In this document: in pieces, positions 56,661-64,000 of the stretch
Position numbering within the stretch: the stretch's first letter is position 1
Layout: every line of letters starts with the position of its first letter
Assembly (NCBI GenBank): GCA_963855995.1
Contig: OY979719.1
Span: forward strand, 7,812,001-7,876,000
Direction: 5' to 3'
Source of the DNA: Muricea muricata
Taxonomy: Eukaryota > Cnidaria > Anthozoa > Malacalcyonacea > Plexauridae
Length of the DNA: 64,000 nucleotides
Program-made: the position numbers and the translations under genes
Notes under the pieces: model-generated
What the model was told of the DNA's origin: nothing
Database searches by the model: none
What the model saw: only the letters and a program-made list of their open reading frames with translations

Positions 56661-57614
56661 CTATATATTTTTTAAATGCGAATAATGGTGCTTTAGAACT
56701 TCTACGTTCCCATTTTTCACGCGAAATTTCGGGTACAGCAAAGGCTTCAATTCGCAAGGACTGGCCTTCCCGATGGTTGCAAATTCTACAGAAACAACGT
56801 CATGCAACCGCGATCCGCTACATTGATTTCTGAATGTTTTCACCGCAAACCACTCTTTCTTAACTGAAGGCAAACTTAAAGACTTAGCTGTTTTGCTGGT
56901 TACAAACGAATTTTGGCTTGCAGAATCAAAAAGAACTCTTACTCTAGCCTCCTCCCGTCCCTTGATATGCGCTTGGGCTGTTTGAAGAGCTACGCGGCTA
57001 CGAGAGCTCACATGCAAATTTTGCTGCGGAGCTTCGGTTTTAGAACTATCATGAGCAGCATTGTCATCTGCCCTTTTCGCACCCGCCTCGCACATGGCAG
57101 TGTGATGTTTACTTTTACATTTTTTACAAAAAATGACATGCTTGCAATCCCGTGCCCTATGTCCTCTTTTTATGCAATTAAAACACCTGGAATATTTCAT
57201 TAAAATATGCTTACGTTCCTTTGTATCCGTCACCTTCTTACAGTCTTCGTGTTGGTGTTTCCCTTGACAGAACGCACAACTCTCGTCTTGTTTGGTTACA
57301 TTCAATGCATTTCCCGTAGATTGGCCATTGTTTCGTCTCCTTCTGTCTTCATCTGGTCGGCTGGTCTGGTATAGTTCTCTCAATTCAATCTCTTTCTCCA
57401 TGGCAGTAAGCATGTCGTTCATACTCCATTCGCTGTGAGGGTGGTCACGAGTTATCGTGAGCCGCACAATTTCTGGAATCTTTTCCAAAATAGCAGCTAC
57501 TACGATATCTGAGTAGGTCGCCTCGTCTACACCAAGTGCTTCCAACCCACGGTAATGTGCTTCCATTTTATCGTACATCGCTCTCAATCGTCCACAATCT
57601 TTCGCACTATACAC
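56661..57614 (-). CDS. BEL/Pao gag C-terminus, zinc knuckles and aspartic protease
   Basis: The open frame has 317 codons. The first 110 or so are gag. CAFCQGKHQHEDCKK, CFNCIKRGHRARDCK and CKKCKSKHHTAMC form three Cys/His knuckles at about residues 113-175. A DUF1758 protease follows, with RVLFDSASQNSFVT near residue 228 as the active-site region (DSAS where DSGS is usual). The altered Gly may weaken the protease. The frame ends before the reverse transcriptase. Confidence 0.8.
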   Translation of the reverse strand: MYSAKDCGRLRAMYDKMEAHYRGLEALGVDEATYSDIVVAAILEKIPEIVRLTITRDHPHSEWSMNDMLTAMEKEIELRELYQTSRPDEDRRRRNNGQSTGNALNVTKQDESCAFCQGKHQHEDCKKVTDTKERKHILMKYSRCFNCIKRGHRARDCKHVIFCKKCKSKHHTAMCEAGAKRADDNAAHDSSKTEAPQQNLHVSSRSRVALQTAQAHIKGREEARVRVLFDSASQNSFVTSKTAKSLSLPSVKKEWFAVKTFRNQCSGSRLHDVVSVEFATIGKASPCELKPLLYPKFRVKNGNVEVLKHHYSHLKNI

Positions 57615-57655
57615 TGGTTGTACATTTAATAGCTCCTGAACATGGGTACGTTTAA

Positions 57656-58165
57656 TTAATGTATCTTTACGACTTTACCATACCTTTTCTTGAGAAGTTG
57701 AACTGCCGATTCGTAGTTGTTAGCCGTTGTTAGGGAAAATCCCGCTATCGCCGATTTTGCTTGTCCTGTTAATAGGGTTCTCAGGTAATTAAATTTGTCC
57801 ACTTTCGTTAGGCATTCGTTCTGATGGATCGCACTTTCAATCCCGTCCCAGAACTCCTGCCATTCTTCGATCTTGCCGTTAAACTTTTTTACCTCTAGTT
57901 TAGGAAGTTTCGCTCGAACGGAGTGACCTTGATTTGGGGACTGGGAATACGTTGGTCCACTGGCGGAAGTTTGCAACTCTTCGTCTTCTTCGACAATACT
58001 ATCGAGATCACCGGCTTCGCTTACGACCGCCGTTACCGTTTGTGGTAGCAACTCGTCAATCATGTCAATAGCAGCTTTCATTTCACTTCTCAACTTGAAG
58101 CATTTTTCGATATCGTCTCCCACAGCCGTTTCGTCGACTTCGTCGTCGTCTTCCATAAATTGCAC
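57656..58165 (-). CDS. BEL/Pao gag, DUF1759 region
   Basis: It has an acidic N-terminus (EDDDEVDETAVGDD). Next come KLPKLEVKKFNGKIEEWQEF, KVDKFNYLRTLLTGQAKSAI and NYESAVQLLKKRYGK, the standard capsid-region block of BEL/Pao gag. It ends in a stop, and the frame resumes at 57614. The true gag start lies upstream, near 58351, in a region with a shift and a stop. Confidence 0.75.
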   Translation of the reverse strand: MQFMEDDDEVDETAVGDDIEKCFKLRSEMKAAIDMIDELLPQTVTAVVSEAGDLDSIVEEDEELQTSASGPTYSQSPNQGHSVRAKLPKLEVKKFNGKIEEWQEFWDGIESAIHQNECLTKVDKFNYLRTLLTGQAKSAIAGFSLTTANNYESAVQLLKKRYGKVVKIH

Positions 58166-58359
58166 ACCTTATCTAAGGGTTCTAAACTAATAACGTTAGT
58201 TGTTCATTTAGCGCGGTTCTAAGTTGTACTGCTCTAGCCCTTTGCTCTGGCTGGAATCTGTGACGATCTGCTTTGCCTCTGGCAGTACTTTCCCCACGTA
58301 CGCTCTGTGGCCTGTTCTCGGTTTCTTGCGTTTCTTTAACTGGTCAGTCATATTCTATC

Positions 58360-58665
58360 AGGCTCGATTTGGACCACGTGTGATAAATTAAATTATCCTC
58401 TCGAGATTTATTCCTTCGCTGGTTCTCAATGGGACTGTATACTTTCAGTTTTCAATATTTTATTTCAACAATCATTTACATTTACATATATAACTGACCA
58501 CTGCCTTCGAACTCTCTTGTGCTCTCTCTTTCTTGCTTAACACAGCTCAACTCTCGCACTCTCCTTTTTATATTATCGGACTGGCCTTGTTAAGGGAAAT
58601 GTTTACCAGGGGAAGTTTAAGCCTGACGCACATTATGTAAAACAACTTCCCCGCACGTCATATTT
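58360..58665 (-). repeat. Probable 5' LTR and leader of BEL/Pao 2
   Basis: It is a non-coding stretch just upstream of the gag start, with TATA-like and CT-rich parts. No partner LTR is in view because the 3' part of the element is missing, so the borders are guesses. Confidence 0.35.
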
Positions 58666-59440
58666 GTGCTGTATAAGTTCCGCACGCAGTTCAACCTACG
58701 CAAGTTCCGTTACGCTTGTTACTTTATCTTATTTACTAAAGTTCCTGTTTTTCATAGTTTATATTTCCCCTACTAAATTTATACTTCATGCATACATATA
58801 TTATATAAATCCTACATTAATCACATTCTACTACATTACTGTTTATTTACAACAAAACTATGTTTCAAACAAATTTTGTCAAAAGTTTCAAATTCTTAAA
58901 AAACATATATGTTTTGGGCCAAATAAACGCTTGTTGACGACCTCAAAATTGAGCACAGTTTTTGTTATTATAGCAATTCAAAACAATTATAATCTTTTTC
59001 AGCCTTCGGGAGACTTATTTAGTATTATTTCGTAAAAAAACTGTACTTTATACTTGTTTAGGTGACATTTAAATCAAGTACTAACCTTCAAAAACTTTAT
59101 CTAAGTTTATGTGTTGTACATATGGCCAAGAAAGGCTGCCAAAATGCTCAAAACAAGATTTTTTGCAATCGAAAAAATTTCGGCCGCCATCTTGTTTTCT
59201 CTACTAGTAGGATATGAGCTAATATCCTACTAGTAGCGAGCCAATCAGATCACAGAATACTTAATATCCGATGGGAGTCTATATAATAATTCCTCATATC
59301 CTGCTCGACCTCATTCAATAATTGTTTAATTTTTACAACGATAAGGATAAATAAATAAAGTAGGCTACAATACGAAGCTATTAAAGATGTATAGAGTAAA
59401 AAGGTTATAACATATGTTAAAAGTATATAAAAGCTACTAT
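58666..59440. other. Non-coding between BEL/Pao 2 and the LINE
   Basis: It is AT-rich. A short GATATGAGCTAATATCCTAC palindrome-like motif lies near 59209-59233 (TACTAGTAGGATAT and its inverse). Confidence 0.4.
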
Positions 59441-59739
59441 TGTTCGCTGTTGAAAGTTGAGCACATTTTAGGAATAAAGCTATTTTTATATCGTTCAGTT
59501 CTACATCTAGGCAAACAATAATGGGAACTGTTTCTTAATTCTCGATCATGCTTATTCGAACGAAGCAAAGGTAAAATGTAGTTAAGTTTACAGTCAGGAT
59601 CCTGAATCTTCTTAAATGTTTGTTCACAGATATCTTGACGCCTTTCGGAGAGACGCTTACATTGAGAAATTCTAAGAGCATCGGTATATTCAACTTCACG
59701 GTAAATTATACGAAAAGCCCTCTTTTGAACTTTTTCGAT

Positions 59740-60672
59740 TTATATCCGACAAGTAATACGTAGGTACATAGTATGCCAAACAGAGCAGGCATATTCAAGA
59801 GTTGACCGTACCAACGAGAAGTAAACTACCAACAGATCACTGGGTGAGAGGCCACAACGATGTAGGACACGAATAATATGCAATCGTTTCGATGCTTTTT
59901 TAATTATTATCGCAGTATTCTCTTGCCATTTTAGTTTGTTATTAAGTGTGACACCCAGGACTTTAAAGGAAGTAACCGGTTCGAGGGGAATATTCTCGAT
60001 ACAAAGCTGGGGAGTATCAACTTCATCATGAAGGAAGCTAATAATCATCTCTTTACATTAATTGCCATTTAGTTTCATATTATTATTCCTCGCCCAGCTT
60101 TCGATTGAACTAAGGTCCAATAGCAATGTTGAAGTGTTGTTAATTTTAACGATTTCAGACAATGTAACGTCATCCACATATTTCCAGTGAGATGTATTCG
60201 AGGTGATCAATTCAACGTCATTGATCATTATGATGAATAACACAGGACCAAGTTTGGTTCCTTGGGGGACTCCTGCATTAACCGCGCCCCACTCGGATCG
60301 GGAATTATCAATCCTTACCGATTGTCTACGGTTTGTAAGGAAGCTACAAATCCATGGTATAATTGACCTTCTGACACCAAGAGATAGAAGTTTAGAAACG
60401 AGGATGTTGTGATCAATACGATTGAAGGCCTTCTTAAAATCAATAAAACAAATCCTTAAATAGTGCGATTGAGCGTCCAATGAATTCAACCAATTGTCGA
60501 TCATATCAATCAGGTTAACTGTGGTGGAAGAACCCTTCAGACAACGAAATCGCTTTGGGTCAATTTTATCTTGCACATCCTCGATCATCCACTGCACCAC
60601 AAAGTCTTCCAAAATTTTAGACAAGGAAGATGTAAGAGAGATAGGACGCAATTCATCCTCAGAAGTTACCAA
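59740..60672 (-). pseudogene. LINE reverse transcriptase core and C-terminal part
   Basis: The segment 60058-60672 contains LRPISLTSSLSKILED, RICFIDFKKAFNRIDHNILV (motif A), GVPQGTKLGPVLFIIMINDV (motif B) and WKYVDDVTLSE (catalytic YVDD). The segment 59740-60048 continues with TSFKVLGVTLNNKLKW and YFSLVRSTLEYACSVW. The two are split by a stop or shift at about 60050. Motif order and wording fit the CR1/Rex/L2 part of non-LTR elements. Confidence 0.8.
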
Positions 60673-61110
60673 GGAAACTTTAGATCAGTGTGATAAGAGC
60701 ATCCTTCCAGATATCACGAAATTCACATGTAGCCAAGGAGGTATTAAAAATATGGCAAACAGGATCTGCCAGTTAATAAGCATGTAGGTATGTATGTATG
60801 TATGTAAAACTTTATTTCAAGACGCTAGCCTCATCAACATGAGTTGGTTTTCATGAGGGGCGTCAGAGAAGAAAAAAAAGAAAGCCTCTAAGCAAAGTCT
60901 CTAATAATACGATTAGGGATGTTGTCAGGTCCATTAGATTTGGAGACTTTGAGTTTGAGCATCTTCGTGCAGATCTCCTCGGGCGTGAGGGAAGGTACAA
61001 TCTTAGGAGCAGAGATAAGCAGGCAGCGAGGATGTATCCAGGCTAGGGACTAGGGAGATCATCATTAACACGCAAAAAATATGTATTTAACACTTGCGCA
61101 AGGTCTTTAC

Positions 61111-61454
61111 CATAGATACCTCATATACACTAGATAGCGCATCCCACACTGTGGACAGGCGAAAATTGAAGCCAGATCGCAGGCAATGGTTTCCCACAGA
61201 GTTGACACGGTGCATGATAATTTGTGTATTTTCTATTGCAGAAATTGACAAAGTTGATAATAAATCCAATTTTATGCAGCTAAAAAGTATTTAATGCACA
61301 TATGCATAAAAGTATAGTGTTTTCTGTGGCATTTTTTGATGAGTGGGAACGACCAATATGGCCGCTGTCTATTGTTATGATGGGATACCGCTGAGATTTT
61401 TGGCTTCACTTTTGATATACAGATGCGCTATCTAGTGTATATGAGATACCTATG
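61111..61454. mobile_element. MITE in the LINE with perfect 8-bp target duplication
   Basis: Inverted ends of about 33 bp start CATAG and include CTCATATACACTAGATAGCG. GTCTTTAC directly repeats at 61103-61110 and 61455-61462. The 8-bp duplication suggests hAT-type integration. Confidence 0.8.
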
Positions 61455-61860
61455 GTCTTTACCCGATACAGCTACACCGTCACGAACTATTTTAATGTTA
61501 TTTGATATTGATTTTTTTTGCCTGACATCTGATTGATATGAGTCCACCATTTCTTTGGGTTTTTCACCTTATTTTCATAATACGTACGTTTATTTCGCCT
61601 TATCTCATTCCGCACCTTAATACGATGACGCCAAAGATCTTTGTTGCCAGAGTGGAAAGCTTGCTGTCTTAAGTTAACAAGAGTGTTTTTAAGTTAGGTA
61701 TCATCCATTGTTTGTCAGTATGATGGATTTCGACAGTCTGGATCGGAAATATACGACCAATAGCAAAATTTATTGCTTCAGTAAAGGAATTCGCCAACAT
61801 AGACGCAGAAGTGGTTTCTTTGACATCAGAAAACCAGTTACGTGAGATACACTAAGCGTT

Positions 61861-62623
61861 ACCCTATGTAAGTATTGAGTAAAACTTATACATTAGAAGA
61901 AAAATAAAAACAGATTCATATTTCAGATGTTTATTACACATTTCCTCTATTTAAAAAAATAAAGCCAAACACTAAAGACATTCTAAATTTCTAAACTCAA
62001 CTCATGAAAAATCTGCCGCACCTGGAAGGTTTTGCTGGCGACAATATAAAAATGGCATCACTCATATAAACGCACCAGAGCACGCTAAATTCACAATGCT
62101 ATATCATACATCCTGCATATGAGAAAACTATATTGGGTCGTTTGTCAACAGAATAGTGATTCTTTAAAAATTTCCAAACATGGTCAATCACTGGTAAAAC
62201 CCACATTAAAGTTCATTACCTTCAGGGTGAAGTCACTTGTCATCTCTTCCGAGTCCAATATCGTTGCTTTTTATGCCTTTCTGTGCCAGCTGAAAAACTT
62301 TCCAACTTTCGTACAACCAGCGCCAGATCTTTGCATGACGTCACAATTACATTACATTACATAATGGAGAACAGTGAGAAGATGAAAACAATAAAATGAT
62401 TTTGGACGCTGAAGATCGATACACTAGTGGGGAGGAAACAGGTATTCAAATACTCACAGACCATAAAAAATCGATTTCAAAAGAAATGAACGCACACAGA
62501 ACACGAATACATGAATATGTGCCCTCCTCTAAGCTAGTTCTGAAATGGTTGGAAAAATCTAGCATCACAACGTAAAATTGCTAAAACTATTATGGTGTAT
62601 AAAGTGGTCTTGCACCCGATTAG
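61861..62623. other. No gene recognised
   Basis: AT-rich sequence without a supported feature. Confidence 0.4.
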
Positions 62624-62992
62624 GGACCGTTCATTATTTATACCTCAGGGGGGCACCGAAGAGAAATTGGGAGGGGAACTGATTTTTGAAACCTCTAAAA
62701 GGTTGGGTGAAAAAAAAGACCAATGAAAATACGAGAACATACTATAATGAATAATAATAGCTAATAAACGAACGCAGTTAATCACATTTTCACGAAAAAC
62801 GCAATGACAAAAACAAATTAAACAGTCATTTCGACTTAAGTTTACAAAGGAAGCTTTAAAATCTTGGATTTGTATTAGAGGTTCATGGGTAAAAAAAATT
62901 TGAACACCCAGAGCGGTTGGGTAATTTTTTTATATATACTTTTTTTAATTTCTCTTCGGTACCCTCCTGAGGTATAAATAATGAACGGTCCC
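62624..62992. mobile_element. Harbinger-type MITE with TTA target duplication
   Basis: The ends GGGACCGTTCATTATTTATA and their inverse extend about 45 bp. TTA flanks at 62621-62623 and 62993-62995. The GGGAC start and 3-bp duplication link it in type to 11168-11441. Confidence 0.75.
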
Positions 62993-63005
62993 TTATCTGG
63001 CCGAA

Positions 63006-63360
63006 ATGTTTATTGATCTCTCCAACATTACAAATTATATGTTGAGAGACACCAGTGGCAAACTAGCAATACCGCAACCGCGGACAGACTATTTGAAAAA
63101 TAGTTTTAGTTACAGCGGTGCGATATTGTGGAACTCGCTTCCTAGTGATTTACGACAAGCTAGCTCTTTACAAAAATTTAAGCCTGATTGCAGCACCCTC
63201 TTTTGATAATTTTATATATTTTTTAATTAATTGCACGGCACTCATGAAAAACAGGTACATGTTTCATATTATTTGTTATATTGTAATTTGTAAATATTGT
63301 CTTATTCTTTTGTAAATCCTGATGAGTCTACCGTGGTTAAATAAAGTTCTCCTACTCTTA
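63006..63360 (+). mobile_element. 3' end of a CR1-like LINE
   Basis: The open frame at 63006-63206 ends an ORF2: PRTDYLKNSFSYSGAILWNS and LPSDLRQASSLQKFK are the usual C-terminal words of cnidarian and vertebrate CR1/L2-type LINEs. A short 3' UTR with AATAAAG follows to about 63360. It is heavily 5'-truncated. Confidence 0.7.
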
Positions 63361-64000
63361 CTTCCACGGATACTGAGTAGATCACAACTAATATTTCGCG
63401 ATTTTCGGATCGTTTTTTAGATGCCAAAATTATATTTCATGCACTGAAATCAGTAGAAAATTGTAATGGGACTACGATTTCAGCAGTACGGGCACTAAAA
63501 TGATGGGTTTAGTCGAATTTGGCTGGGAAATGAGAATACGACCAGTCGACCACCTCCTCTTTAGGACCCTCATAACTGTATCTTGGCTGATGATATGCGC
63601 GTACGTTTGTCTCTGATATAACTGGCCATTTTCAACGTTTTCTCTCACAGTTCCACGTCTTCTTTCAATCACAATGGTTTATTCAGGCAAATGTTGGTCT
63701 CATGACAAAAAATATTCAATCACATTTATACATGTCAGTTTGTTTAGATTGCGTGAAAACTAGTCATCTAAGCTAACTTCGTATACAATAAAAAAAACAG
63801 AATATACAGTAAAGCACTGTGCTGTTTTATTTGCTGTGGTTACACCGTACAATTCATCAAAATACAAAACTAATCTTATGGTACAAATTCACTTGTTTAA
63901 GCTGTATTATGCACTGACGTGCAACTGGGCCCCTCGTGGAAGGAAAAACCAACCTATATACTTAGGACAGGAAAGCTCCGGCGGACGCCGCGAGGGAACC
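63361..64000. other. No confident feature
   Basis: A 66-codon minus-strand frame at 63472-63672 (with ISQDTVMRVLKRRW) may be part of a repeat, but I cannot assign it. Confidence 0.3.

Larger units (their letters stand above)
55640..58665 (-). mobile_element. BEL/Pao LTR retrotransposon 2, 3'-truncated
   Basis: The minus-strand order is a probable 5' LTR and leader (about 58665-58360), gag (58351-57656), zinc knuckles plus protease (57614-56661), linker (56660-56313) and reverse transcriptase (56312 to about 55640). It stops shortly after the YVDD box at the TTA microsatellite, so RNase H and integrase are missing. It is much better preserved than the element at 12843-19830, though stops remain at the gag start and near 57620-57650. 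The two share family-level motifs only. Confidence 0.85.
59440..61860 (-). mobile_element. CR1-like LINE, ORF2 fragment interrupted by a MITE
   Basis: Minus strand. The linker with KDLWRHRIKVRNEIRRNKR lies near 61640-61560. After the MITE at 61111-61454 comes the start of the reverse transcriptase (SKSNGPDNIPNRII near 60910). The palm follows, then the thumb and C-terminal part down to about 59440. The endonuclease is missing, so the element is 5'-truncated. A short GTAT repeat and a roughly 90-bp insertion with CTCATCAACATGAG lie at about 60784-60890. Confidence 0.8.

Overview
The window is AT-rich, intron-rich metazoan nuclear DNA packed with transposable elements. It is not bacterial or viral. 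The best guess is a cnidarian, probably an anthozoan. This rests on a many-exon TTC8/BBS8 gene with short conserved exons, a tandem Death-domain exon, a P2X7-C-terminus-like zinc-binding protein, BEL/Pao, CR1-like, piggyBac, hAT and Tc1/mariner-type elements, and many hairpin MITE families. The assignment is by overall character and no species can be named.

Layout. 0.3-12 kb: a direct tandem duplication (copy A about 328-8405, copy B about 8513-11960). Each copy was later hit by different transposons, so each is the empty-site reference for the other. Copy A holds a foldback element (979-2117) and a composite piggyBac (about 3884-8235) with nested MITEs. The piggyBac keeps a small in-frame ORF that joins the N-terminus and the Cys-rich C-terminus of a transposase. 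12.8-19.8 kb: a decayed BEL/Pao element on the minus strand, flanked by LTR-like repeats and broken by a long-inverted-repeat element (15651-17241) and a hAT-type MITE (17314-17477). 20.4-22.0 kb: a foldback element whose arms each carry a spliced P2RX7_C-like gene. 22.1-22.7 kb: a host-type exon encoding two Death domains. Symmetric phase 1-1 exon-like cassettes in the upstream duplication (3159-3209, 9178-9237, 10630-10680) may belong to the same gene or to relatives of it.

25.6-36.1 kb: TTC8/BBS8 on the plus strand, 12 recognisable exons, encoding the tetratricopeptide subunit of the ciliary BBSome. The copy shows one frame anomaly, one non-canonical donor, one missing TPR segment and no C-terminal exon. 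36.3-41.7 kb: a second copy of the 15651 element, then a roughly 4.1-kb imperfect inverted duplication. The right arm of that duplication contains the first two exons of an unrecognised four-exon gene (41269-46196, 93 residues, all intron phases compatible).

46-53 kb: mostly non-coding AT-rich DNA with hairpin MITEs. 53.5-54.2 kb: hAT-transposase-derived coding sequence with a frame break. 55.4-58.7 kb: a second BEL/Pao, its reverse transcriptase cut off just past the catalytic YVDD by a (TTA)n microsatellite. 59.4-61.9 kb: a CR1-like LINE on the minus strand interrupted by a MITE with a perfect 8-bp target duplication. 62.6-63.4 kb: a Harbinger-type MITE and the 3' end of a plus-strand LINE. 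The only clear host genes are TTC8, the Death-domain exon and the small novel gene. Everything else recognisable is mobile or derived from mobile DNA.
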